A stretch of 64,000 nucleotides of DNA, from assembly GCA_905339215.1 (NCBI GenBank), contig CAJPFN010000005.1:1-64000 (forward strand). Reading direction: 5' to 3'. Positions 34,584 to 44,770 of the stretch are shown one piece after another. This DNA comes from Rhizobiaceae bacterium. Its GTDB lineage: Bacteria > Pseudomonadota > Alphaproteobacteria > Rhizobiales > Rhizobiaceae. The notes beneath the pieces were generated by a model. The model had not been told where the DNA came from. It saw only the letters and a program-made list of their open reading frames with translations, and made no database searches. Made by a program: the position numbers and the translations under genes. Positions within the stretch are counted from its first letter, which is position 1. The number at the start of each line of letters is the position of its first letter.

Positions 34584-35042
34584 TCAGGCGACCTTGAGTT
34601 CCTTCATCGCCTTCTCGAAGGCGCCCTTGAAGGGCTTGGAGACTTCATCGGCGGCCTTGGTGGCGGCGGCCTGCATTTCCTTGGCCTGGTCGACGGTCAT
34701 CTCGACGTTCTTGCGCAAGAAAGCCGTCTGCAGTTCGACGATCTCCGACAGCGACTTCGCGCCGATCAGGGACTCGAGATGGTTGAAGCCGGCCTCGGCA
34801 TTGGCGCGCATGGCGGCGAGGGCCTTCAGGGAGACCTCGCCCGAAGCGGACTTGACGGTCTCGAAGGTGGATTCGATGGTCTTCTGTGCCTCTTCGGCGC
34901 CGACCTTCAGCTTCGCATAGGCTTCCTTCGACTGCTCAACGCCCTTCTCTGCGAAGGCGCGGAACTGGTCGACAGTCTTGGACGTGTCGAAAGCGGCAGC
35001 AGCCGTTTCGAGGATGTCGGTGGTTTTCTCGGTCTTGGCCAT
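34584..35042 (-). CDS. Phasin family protein (polyhydroxybutyrate granule)
   Basis: This 152-residue, Ala/Lys/Glu-rich helical protein belongs to the phasin family, which coats polyhydroxybutyrate granules. The core reads FDTSKTVDQFRAFAEKGVEQSKEAYAKLKVGAEEAQKTIESTFE, then ALAAMRANAEAGFNHLESLIGAKSLSEIVELQTAFLRKNVEMTVDQAKEM, with the amphipathic repeats typical of the phasin_2 domain. The start is ATG 35042 (MAKTEKTTDIL), with AGGAA before it; the longer frame upstream runs into the promoter. Two PhaR-like palindromes lie 77-107 bases before the start, and the candidate sRNA follows directly. A gene for acetoacetyl-CoA synthetase, related to PHB use, is 7.5 kb away. Confidence 0.9.
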   Translation of the reverse strand: MAKTEKTTDILETAAAAFDTSKTVDQFRAFAEKGVEQSKEAYAKLKVGAEEAQKTIESTFETVKSASGEVSLKALAAMRANAEAGFNHLESLIGAKSLSEIVELQTAFLRKNVEMTVDQAKEMQAAATKAADEVSKPFKGAFEKAMKELKVA

Positions 35043-35118
35043 TTCCTGATTCCTTTCCCTGTTCGACGGGCTCGTCGAGGCCCGCCTTGGTAATGGCGTT
35101 ACTATAGGGAATGTCATT

Positions 35119-35148
35119 GTGCATTGCAACATAATTTTTGCGTTGCAC
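35119..35148. promoter_or_regulatory. Pair of PhaR-like palindromes upstream of the phasin gene
   Basis: GTGCATTGCAA (35119-35129) and TTGCGTTGCAC (35138-35148) are mirror-image variants of TTGC-N3-GCAA. Together they form an imperfect inverted repeat, with 19 bases between centres. The first includes the same 13 bases as the DUF1127 promoter (TGCATTGCAACAT). PhaR represses phasin genes in related bacteria and leaves when PHB is present, so this is the natural place for it. No binding evidence. Confidence 0.62.
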
Positions 35149-35291
35149 CCAAGCAGAGGCCCCCGGATTAACCAAGGGGCCAGATTCAGCTTGCCCTGGA
35201 CGCGCTGTTTCTGGACGTTCGCACCTCCACCTTTTATTAACGAAGCGTTAACGGACCAGCACGCCGGACGCGCGCCAAGTACGGTCGACCC

Positions 35292-38200
35292 ATGGCCCAG
35301 CGGGACTACTCATTCCTCGACATCGCCGTGCTCGACGAGGTGCGCGCCCGATTCGCCGCCGCCGACGCGATCGCCATCCTTTCCACCGATCTCGGCGAAG
35401 TGATCTGGGCAAACGGCCCGGGGGCCGCGCTTTTCGGTCACGCCGACATCGAATCGATCATGGGCGCCGAGACCGGGCTTCCCTTCGCCGCGCGGCGCCA
35501 GATCATGGCCACGCCCGGATTCCCCGAAATCGGCAGCGACCGCCCACTGACCGTCCGGTTGGCGTCGGGCATGACCAGCCGCACCGTCGGCTTCCTCGGC
35601 AGCCGCATCGCCCTGCCAGGCGGAGAGCCCGCCATCCTGCTCGCCGTGCCTTTTTCCCAAGGTGCGTCGCGCACGCCCGCGGAGATCGCGGCGCGCGCCA
35701 TCGGCGGTTTCGGAGAGGCGGGACATCATGTCGCGCTTGTCGACGGGCTGGGCCGCATCGAGGCCGCGTCGGAAGGTTTCGACGATCTGGGCATCGCCTC
35801 ACAGACGCTCGAATCGCTGGCAGTGGAAGCGGCCGCGGCCGAAGACCGTCTGGTCAAGCGGCTGATCACGGCCGGTGCCGACGAGATCCCCGCCGGAATG
35901 GCGCGGCTGCGCGACGACCCGCCACTCAGCCTCTTCGTCGCAGTCGGTGCAGCGGAGTTGGAGGAGGACCGCGCAGAACCCGTGATCGCCGAAGCAGCGG
36001 CTGTCCCGGCCGCCGTGATCGCACAGCTCACCGTTGAATCCGCGCAGTCCGCTGCCGACGAGGTTCCACCTGCAGCGACTTCCTCCGTACCGAAGCCTGA
36101 AGCGGAGTCGACGCAGGACGAGCTTGTGCATATGCCGCCGCCGACCAGCGGCGAGGACGTCCCGGTGGTGGAGACTGTCGAAGAGATACCGCCGGCGTTC
36201 GACACCGCGCTCAGCGCCTGGCCGCCGAGCGCAGAGACGCCCGCCGCCGTCCCGAACGTGACAGACGAAACGCCGCGCACCCGCGGCGAACCGGCAGAAG
36301 ACGACCATTGGTACTTCGGCCCCGGCGATGACCGGTCCGCCGGAGAGATGCACGAACCGGCGATCGCACAGGAGGAGGGGCTCTCTGCCGAGGAGGCGCC
36401 CGTAATCCTGCCAACCGCAGAGACGTCACCCGCACAGACGCCAGCCGAGGAGATCGAGCCTTCGGGCGAGACGGTCGCCATGCCGCGCGCCGACCGTGCC
36501 GCCGCTCCCATCCGCTTCGTCTGGCGCACGGACGCCGACGGACGCTTCAGCGCCATCTCGCACGAATTCGCTGCCGCCGTCGGTGACGCCGCCGCCGACG
36601 TCGTCGGGCGCAGCTTCGCCGACGTTGCGTCCGCCTTCGGCCTCGATCCCGACGGGGAGATCGCCGGCCTGCTCGAGCGCCGCGACACCTGGTCGGGGCG
36701 CTCAGTCCTGTGGCCGATCGCCGACACGGACCTGCGCGTGCCGGTCGACCTTGCCGCCCTGCCCGTCTACGGCCGCAGCCGCAACTTCGAGGGCTTCCGC
36801 GGCTTCGGGGTGGCGCGTACGGCCGACGCAGTGATCGATCCCGATGCCACCGGCCTGTCCCTGGACAAGACCCACCCGGGCGAAACAGCGACGGCACTGG
36901 CCGCGGCGGAAGCAGCGGCCGGTACGGTGGAATTGCCAGCGTCGGAAGGTCCCGAGGCGACCGAACCGGTTCCGCCCGTCCGCGAAGAAGCCTCACGGCG
37001 AGCGGACCCCTTCAAGGGCGAGGTGCCGGCGCTAACGCTCGTGCCCAAGCCGGAACGGCGTTTCAGCGATAAGATCATCCGGCTCGCCGAGCATCGGCAA
37101 CCGGCCAACGACAAGGGCCTTACCCCGGTCGAGAAGAACGCTTTCCGCGAGATCGGCGACCGCCTGAAGAAGGAAGGATCCGCCGCTACGGCCGAGAGCG
37201 GCGGAAGGCCGGTGACCGGCGACAACGACCAGCCAAAGGGGCCGAAGGCCGACCGCCCCGCTTCTGACGAGCCGGGATTGACAGGGTACGCCCCGAAGCA
37301 GGTGCCGGAACACGCCGAGCACCGCGCCGAGGAGGAAGCGGCGCCCGCGCTTCCCCCAGCCGAATCCGCAACGCCCGAATCCGCGGTCTCCGAAACCGCC
37401 CCAGCGCCGGTGTTCGCCGCCGAGACGCCACCCGCCGCGAGCGAGATCGAGACCGAAACCGACGATTTTGCGCCAGCCGGCACCGGAGAACAGGTCTTCG
37501 AACATAGCGAGCCGCAACCGGCGCCGGATCGCGACGACGAGATCTTGACCGCCGAAGACGACGCGGAGGGAATGCCGGGCGAGCGCGAGGCGGTGCTGGA
37601 TACCGCCCCGGCGGGGCCGGCCGAATCGGCCGAAGGTTCTGCAGAAGAAGTGGTTGAACAACTCGAGGCTGCCGCTGAAGGGTATCGCGAGGAACCGGCT
37701 CCGGTTACGGTCCGCGACTTCCTCCCCTCGGCTTTCGCCACGACGGGCGAAACACCGCGTCCGGCGGTCGATACCTCGATCCTCGACAAGCTGCCCGTGC
37801 CGGTGCTGATCCATTCGGGCGACGTGCTCCACTACGCCAATCGCGAGTTCCTTGAGTTCACCGCTTACGATTCCGTCGATGAACTCGCAGCGCGCGGAGG
37901 TCTCGGCGTCCTCTTCGGCGACCCCTATCGCGATGAGGGGGAGAACGACCGCGCTGACCGCAAGCTGCGTTTACGGCGTGGTGATGGATTGGAGTTGCCT
38001 GTCGAGGCGCTGCTCCAGTCGGTGCCCTGGAACGGTGGCAAGGCGTTGCTGCTCGCGCTCCGCAAGGTCGGGCGCATGCCGGTCCTGGCGCCCGCGGCGA
38101 CTTTCACAGCCGAGGAGAAGAGCGAACTGGAGGCCAGGGTCGCTGAACTGCGCACGATCATCGACACGGCGACCGACGGCGTCGTGCTGATCGCCAACGA

Positions 38201-39245
38201 CGGCACGATCCGCTCGATCAGCCGTCCTGCCGAGGCTCTCTTCGGCGTCGATAGCGCGGAGGTCGCCGGCAAGCCCTTCACCTCCCTGTTCGCCATCGAG
38301 AGCCAGCGCGCCGCGCGCGACTACCTAAACGGATTGTCTGAGAACGGCGTCGCCAGCGTCCTCAACGACGGGCGCGAGGTGATCGGCCGCGAAGCACAGG
38401 GCCGTTTCATCCCGCTGTTCATGACCATCGGCAAGCTTCCCAACCTCGGCGGATATTGCGCCGTCGTGCGCGACATCACTCAGTGGAAACGTGCCGAGGA
38501 GGAGTTGACCCAGTCGCGTGCCCAAGCCGAGCGCGCCTCCTCGCAGAAGACCGATTTCCTCGCTCGCGTCAGCCACGAAATCCGCACGCCGCTCAACGCC
38601 ATCATTGGCTTCTCCGAACTGATGATGGACGAGAAGTTCGGGCCGATCGGCAACGACCGCTACCGCGACTATCTGCGCGACATCAACCGCTCGGGCAACC
38701 ACGTGCTCGACCTGGTCAACGACCTTCTCGACATCTCGAAGATCGAAGCGGGCGAGCAGGAGATGAGCTATGAGGCCGTCTCGCTCAACGATACGCTCGC
38801 AGAAACCGTTGCCATGATGCAGCCGCAGGCGAACCGCGAGCGTGTCATCATCCGCTCGAGCTTTGCCTCAAGGTTGCCCGAGGTCGTGGCCGACCTGCGC
38901 AGCGTCCGCCAGATCGCGCTGAACCTTTTGTCGAACGCGATTCGCTACACCCAGGCCGGCGGGCAGGTAGTGGTTTCCACCGCCTACGAGGCGTCGGGCG
39001 ATGTCGTCATGCGGGTGCGCGACACGGGCATCGGTATGACCCAGGCGGAGATCGAGCAGGCATTGAAGCCGTTCAAGCAGATCAGCGCTCTGAAGCGCGG
39101 CCGCAGCGACGGCACCGGTCTTGGCCTGCCGCTGACCAAGGCGATGGTCGAAGCCAACCGCGCCAAGTTCATCATCACCTCGGCGCCGGGCGAAGGAACG
39201 TTGGTGGAGGTTACCTTCCCGTCCACGCGGGTACTCGCCGAATGA
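35292..39245 (+). CDS. PAS-domain sensor histidine kinase, PdhS/PleC-DivJ-like, 1317 aa
   Basis: This very long cytoplasmic kinase has no membrane segment. Residues 1-130 form a degenerate PAS-like domain (AILSTDLGEVIWANGPGAALFG). About 230-820 is an acidic, Ala/Pro/Glu-rich, probably disordered region interrupted by a weak PAS-like segment near 400-500 (RFVWRTDADGRFSAISHEF). Two PAS domains follow, at about 823-930 and 943-1060. The dimerisation domain has the phosphoacceptor His1095 in RVSHEIRTPLNAIIGFSELM, and the ATPase domain has NLLSNAIRYT, DTGIGM and GTGLGLPLTKAM. The GPIGNDRYRDYLRDI segment after the H-box is typical of DivK-directed kinases of the PleC/DivJ/PdhS group. A cell-cycle role is therefore likely. 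Confidence 0.82.
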   Translation: MAQRDYSFLDIAVLDEVRARFAAADAIAILSTDLGEVIWANGPGAALFGHADIESIMGAETGLPFAARRQIMATPGFPEIGSDRPLTVRLASGMTSRTVGFLGSRIALPGGEPAILLAVPFSQGASRTPAEIAARAIGGFGEAGHHVALVDGLGRIEAASEGFDDLGIASQTLESLAVEAAAAEDRLVKRLITAGADEIPAGMARLRDDPPLSLFVAVGAAELEEDRAEPVIAEAAAVPAAVIAQLTVESAQSAADEVPPAATSSVPKPEAESTQDELVHMPPPTSGEDVPVVETVEEIPPAFDTALSAWPPSAETPAAVPNVTDETPRTRGEPAEDDHWYFGPGDDRSAGEMHEPAIAQEEGLSAEEAPVILPTAETSPAQTPAEEIEPSGETVAMPRADRAAAPIRFVWRTDADGRFSAISHEFAAAVGDAAADVVGRSFADVASAFGLDPDGEIAGLLERRDTWSGRSVLWPIADTDLRVPVDLAALPVYGRSRNFEGFRGFGVARTADAVIDPDATGLSLDKTHPGETATALAAAEAAAGTVELPASEGPEATEPVPPVREEASRRADPFKGEVPALTLVPKPERRFSDKIIRLAEHRQPANDKGLTPVEKNAFREIGDRLKKEGSAATAESGGRPVTGDNDQPKGPKADRPASDEPGLTGYAPKQVPEHAEHRAEEEAAPALPPAESATPESAVSETAPAPVFAAETPPAASEIETETDDFAPAGTGEQVFEHSEPQPAPDRDDEILTAEDDAEGMPGEREAVLDTAPAGPAESAEGSAEEVVEQLEAAAEGYREEPAPVTVRDFLPSAFATTGETPRPAVDTSILDKLPVPVLIHSGDVLHYANREFLEFTAYDSVDELAARGGLGVLFGDPYRDEGENDRADRKLRLRRGDGLELPVEALLQSVPWNGGKALLLALRKVGRMPVLAPAATFTAEEKSELEARVAELRTIIDTATDGVVLIANDGTIRSISRPAEALFGVDSAEVAGKPFTSLFAIESQRAARDYLNGLSENGVASVLNDGREVIGREAQGRFIPLFMTIGKLPNLGGYCAVVRDITQWKRAEEELTQSRAQAERASSQKTDFLARVSHEIRTPLNAIIGFSELMMDEKFGPIGNDRYRDYLRDINRSGNHVLDLVNDLLDISKIEAGEQEMSYEAVSLNDTLAETVAMMQPQANRERVIIRSSFASRLPEVVADLRSVRQIALNLLSNAIRYTQAGGQVVVSTAYEASGDVVMRVRDTGIGMTQAEIEQALKPFKQISALKRGRSDGTGLGLPLTKAMVEANRAKFIITSAPGEGTLVEVTFPSTRVLAE

Positions 39246-39333
39246 CATTTCGGTGATGCGTCAATCCGTCGCGCCTTTTAAAGCGGAGTACGATTGTCAG
39301 CAAATCCTTGTAAAGCTGTAAATTTTTGTCCAG

Positions 39334-39350
39334 TTTAGAACGCTTCTAAA
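39334..39350. promoter_or_regulatory. Irr-type iron-control box upstream of fbpA
   Basis: TTTAGAA-CGC-TTCTAAA is a perfect 7+3+7 palindrome, 103 bases before the fbpA start. It matches the inverted repeat recognised by Irr, the haem- and iron-responsive Fur-family regulator of rhizobia. Its place before an iron-uptake gene supports this. Irr may activate or repress depending on position; TTGTCC at 39326 and TATTGT at 39352 are possible but poorly spaced promoter elements. Confidence 0.8.
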
Positions 39351-39452
39351 GTATTGTATTTGTTGGCGTTTCTCTTGACCCCCGCGGCTCCGTGACGCAA
39401 AAACGGTCAAACCCGCGGCGATTGCCGTCAAAACATTTCCCAGGAGAGCACA

Positions 39453-40499
39453 ATGCGCTTCGATTTCGTCCGGGCGGTTCTCGCCCTTTGCTCGTCGCTT
39501 GCGGTAGCCGCGGCTGCCGGTCCCGCCGCTGCCGACGGTGTGGTCAACGTCTACTCCTATCGCCAGCCCGATCTGATCAAACCGGTGCTTGACGCCTTCA
39601 CAGCTGAGACCGGCATCAGGACCGAGGTCCTTTTCCTCGACAAGGGGCTGGAAGACCGAATCCTCGCCGAAGGTCTCAACTCTCCGGCCGACGTCATCCT
39701 GACCGTCGATATCGCCCGCCTGACGGCGGCGAAGTCCAAGGGCGTCACCCAGGCGCTCGACGACCAGACCGTCAATGCTAACATTCCCGCGGAGTACCGC
39801 GATCCGGAGGGCCATTGGTTCGGCCTCACTAAGCGCGGCCGCGTGATCTACGCCTCCAGGGAGCGCGTTGGCGACGAACCGATTGCCTATGCCGACCTCG
39901 CCGACCCGAAGTGGAAGGGGAAGATCTGCATGCGCTCTGGCCAGCACGACTACAATCTCGGCCTGTTTTCGGCGGCAATCGCGCATTGGGGCGAGGCCAG
40001 GACCGAAGAGTGGATGAAGGGGCTCAAGGCGAACCTGGCTCGCAAGCCCGACGGCGGCGATCGGCCTCAGGCCAAGGCCATCTATGCCGGCGAATGCGAC
40101 ATCGCCCTGGGCAACACCTACTATGTCGGACTGATGCTGACGAACGAAAAGGAGCCGCAGGAGAAGGATTGGGCAAACGCCATCAAGGTTGTCTTCCCGA
40201 CCTTCGAGAACGGGCGGACCCACGTCAACATCTCGGGCGCAGCACTCGCCAAGAACGCCCCGAACCGCGACAACGCCGTCAAGCTGATCGAATTCCTGTC
40301 GAGCCACGACGCGCAGAAGATCTATGCCGAACAGGTTTTCGAGTATCCGGCCGATTCCGGCCTCGAGCCGTCGGAGATCGTCAAGTCATTCGGTACGCTC
40401 AACGCCGACACTTTGCCCCTCACCGATATCTCCAACAACCGCAAGGCGGCGTCGGAAATGGTCGACCGGGTCGGCCTCGACGACGGCCCATCGAGCTGA
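39453..40499 (+). CDS. fbpA: Ferric iron ABC transporter substrate-binding protein
   Basis: This periplasmic iron-binding protein of 348 residues has the signal peptide LALCSSLAVAAAAGPAAADG. It is an FbpA/FutA-type protein: mature start VVNVYSYRQPDLIKPVLDAF with a candidate Tyr ligand, GLTKRGRVIYASRERVGDEPIAYADLADPKWKGK, the QHDYNLGLFSAAIAHWGE block, and GNTYYVGLM with the paired Tyr that bind Fe(III). It delivers iron to the permease FbpB, encoded 30 bases downstream. An Irr-type box precedes it, consistent with induction in iron shortage. No ATPase gene follows the permease. Confidence 0.93.
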   Translation: MRFDFVRAVLALCSSLAVAAAAGPAAADGVVNVYSYRQPDLIKPVLDAFTAETGIRTEVLFLDKGLEDRILAEGLNSPADVILTVDIARLTAAKSKGVTQALDDQTVNANIPAEYRDPEGHWFGLTKRGRVIYASRERVGDEPIAYADLADPKWKGKICMRSGQHDYNLGLFSAAIAHWGEARTEEWMKGLKANLARKPDGGDRPQAKAIYAGECDIALGNTYYVGLMLTNEKEPQEKDWANAIKVVFPTFENGRTHVNISGAALAKNAPNRDNAVKLIEFLSSHDAQKIYAEQVFEYPADSGLEPSEIVKSFGTLNADTLPLTDISNNRKAASEMVDRVGLDDGPSS

Positions 40500-40529
40500 T
40501 CGTCAGCCGAGGCTTGACGCGGGCGTTCG

Positions 40530-42296
40530 GTGGCGTATGAGCGCCGCAGGGGCAGGGAACGGACCGGAACCGACTTGACGAGAAGCGCGGGCGCAATCGG
40601 CGGAACGCATGGCGCAGGCGCCGGCCGCGTCGGTGACCTTCGACGCGCCCGCCGCGCCTCCCACCCGTTCGCCCGCCTCGCCACGATCGCCATTTCGACC
40701 GTCGTACTCCTGCCGGTGGCCACGCTCGTGGCCATCGCGCTGTCAGGCGATGCGAGCGACTGGCCGCACCTCGCATCCGCCGTGCTCCCCGGCGCCATCG
40801 CGACCACGATCTACCTCCTGCTCCTGGTCTCCGTCGGCACGGTATCGATTGGCGTCACCAGCGCATGGCTGATCGTCGGCTACGATTTCCCGCTGCGGCG
40901 GGTCTTTTCCTGGGCGCTCGTCCTACCTCTCGCAGTACCGCCCTACCTCGCCGCCTACGCCTTCGCCGAGTTCTTCCACTTCACCGGCCCGATACAAAGC
41001 CTCCTGCGGGCAGCGTTCGGCTTCACGTCGATCCACGACTATTGGTTCCCAGACATCCGCTCGACGCCCGGGGCCGCCGTCGTCCTGGCCTGCGTCCTCT
41101 ACCCTTATGTCTACCTGACGTCGCGCGTCGTCTTCCTGCTGCAGGGGCGCAACATTGCCGACGTCGCGCGCACGCTCGGCGCAGGTCCGGGCAAGGTATT
41201 CTGGAGAATCCTGCTTCCGGTGGCGCGGCCGGCGATCGTCGCCGGCACGGTGCTGGTGCTCATGGAGACGATCAACGATATCGGCGCCTCGGAGTATCTC
41301 GGCGTGCGCACCCTGACGTTCTCGGTTTTTTCGACCTGGCTCAACAGAGGCAGCCTGGAAGGGGCGGCGCAGATCGCCATGGTGATGCTCGCCCTGGTCT
41401 TCGTACTTGTTGCCGTCGAGCAGGGCGCGAGGCGAAGACAGCGCTTCCACACCGGGCGCGCCACCCACATGAAGGCGCGTCCGCCGCGCGTCGCGCTGTA
41501 TGGCGCCAAGGGGGTTGCCGCCACGACCGCCGTCGCCCTTCCGGTGCTGTTCGGCTTCGGCATTCCGGTCTACGTGTTCGGCGCCTATGCGTCGCGCCGG
41601 CTCGACCGCTTCTTCTCCCCCGAACTCGGGACGGCGCTGCTGAACTCGGTGATCACGGCGGCACTGACGTCTGCACTGACGATCGTCGTCGCGCTCCTCC
41701 TCCTCAACGCGGTCAGGCTGGTCAGGACGCGCCCGACCGACGCCATGGTCCGTCTCGCCTCGATCGGCTACGCCTTGCCCGGCACCATCCTCGCCCTTGG
41801 CCTTCTCTTCGCGCTGGCGCGCTTCGACAACGCCGTCGACGCTTTTGCCCGCGCCTATCTCGATATGTCGACCGGGCTGCTGCTGACAGGGACCTCGGCC
41901 GCGGTGGTGCTCGCCTGCACGATCCGCTTCGTCGCGCTCGCCGAAGGGGCAATCCGGTCAGGTCTCGAAAAATTGCCTGCCAATCTCGACGAGGCCGCGC
42001 GGAGTCTCGGCCAGAGCCCGGCGCGAAGTGCGGGACGCGTGCTGCTGCCGGTGTTGCGTCCCGCGATCTTTACCGCCGCTGTCCTGGTTTTCGTCGATAC
42101 GGTCAAGGAGCTATCGGCAACGCTCCTCCTGCGGCCATTCGGTTTCAACACGCTGGCAACCAGTGTCTACGAGAACGCCTCGCGCGCGGTCGTCGAAGAG
42201 GCCGCGCCGGCGGCCATCCTGATCATCGTGACGGCTCTGGCTCCGGTGGTGCTGTTGTCGAACGCATTGGCGGCAGATAAGGAAGCGACTCTGTAG
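40530..42296 (+). CDS. fbpB: Ferric iron ABC transporter permease (FbpB, fused two-domain type)
   Basis: FbpB is the membrane channel of the ferric iron transporter, a single chain with two permease halves. Each half carries an ATPase-contact loop: ADVARTLGAGPGKVFWRILLP and DEAARSLGQSPARSAGRVLLP. About 12 hydrophobic segments can be seen, starting with LATIAISTVVLLPVATLVAIAL. The start is uncertain. GTG 40530 gives an Arg-rich N-terminus (MAYERRRGRERTG) unlike the family. TTG 40575 is possible. ATG 40609, in another frame, gives a more normal start (MAQAPAASVTFDAPAAPP) but would need a one-base shift near 40665. No fbpC ATPase gene follows; the next gene is convergent. Confidence 0.88.
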   Translation: MAYERRRGRERTGTDLTRSAGAIGGTHGAGAGRVGDLRRARRASHPFARLATIAISTVVLLPVATLVAIALSGDASDWPHLASAVLPGAIATTIYLLLLVSVGTVSIGVTSAWLIVGYDFPLRRVFSWALVLPLAVPPYLAAYAFAEFFHFTGPIQSLLRAAFGFTSIHDYWFPDIRSTPGAAVVLACVLYPYVYLTSRVVFLLQGRNIADVARTLGAGPGKVFWRILLPVARPAIVAGTVLVLMETINDIGASEYLGVRTLTFSVFSTWLNRGSLEGAAQIAMVMLALVFVLVAVEQGARRRQRFHTGRATHMKARPPRVALYGAKGVAATTAVALPVLFGFGIPVYVFGAYASRRLDRFFSPELGTALLNSVITAALTSALTIVVALLLLNAVRLVRTRPTDAMVRLASIGYALPGTILALGLLFALARFDNAVDAFARAYLDMSTGLLLTGTSAAVVLACTIRFVALAEGAIRSGLEKLPANLDEAARSLGQSPARSAGRVLLPVLRPAIFTAAVLVFVDTVKELSATLLLRPFGFNTLATSVYENASRAVVEEAAPAAILIIVTALAPVVLLSNALAADKEATL

Positions 42297-42350
42297 CCGG
42301 CGGCCGCATACCGCCAACAAATATCGGCACCAGAAAGAATCCTGGAAAAG

Positions 42351-42375
42351 AAAAAGGCGCCCAACGTGGCGCCTT
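42351..42375 (-). terminator. Terminator downstream of the acetoacetyl-CoA synthetase gene
   Basis: AAGGCGCC (42354-42361) pairs with GGCGCCTT (42368-42375) around a 6-base loop. On the minus strand the stem is followed by TTTCTTTTCC. It lies 210 bases beyond the acetoacetyl-CoA synthetase stop and 55 bases after the converging fbpB gene. A second hairpin, TGACGGGG/CCCCGTCA (42568-42575, 42580-42587), overlaps the synthetase stop codon. Confidence 0.6.
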
Positions 42376-42584
42376 GAAAGTAATTCTGCTGCGACAACGG
42401 GGCTTGAGCGAACTGGCTTCCGGGGGCGAAAGCGGGATTACTCCCTCAAGTTACGCACGACTATCGGCACGCCACGTTAACAAAACCTTACCGGATTGCC
42501 CGGGAGTTTACCAATCCGTACCAGCCTTGAAATCTAGGTAAATTTCGGCTTCACAATCCGTTAACCCTGACGGGGAAGCCCCCG

Positions 42585-44543
<1,959 letters not shown>

Positions 44544-44770
44544 TCGAATACCTCCACGACAGGCGCGCGGTTATGTCATGCGTTCGTACGGGTGAGCAAG
44601 GCGTCGGCCTGATGGGCGGGCGCGTTCAATCGGTTGAATGGCTGGGCGACCGATGCACACCGCCATTGCGCCGACACAATGACTTGAAATGCCGGGCCGG
44701 TGGGATAAACCCGACAATGCGAGACCGCACCGGGGAACCAGACCGACAGCGCTCGGCACGATGGAGCACG

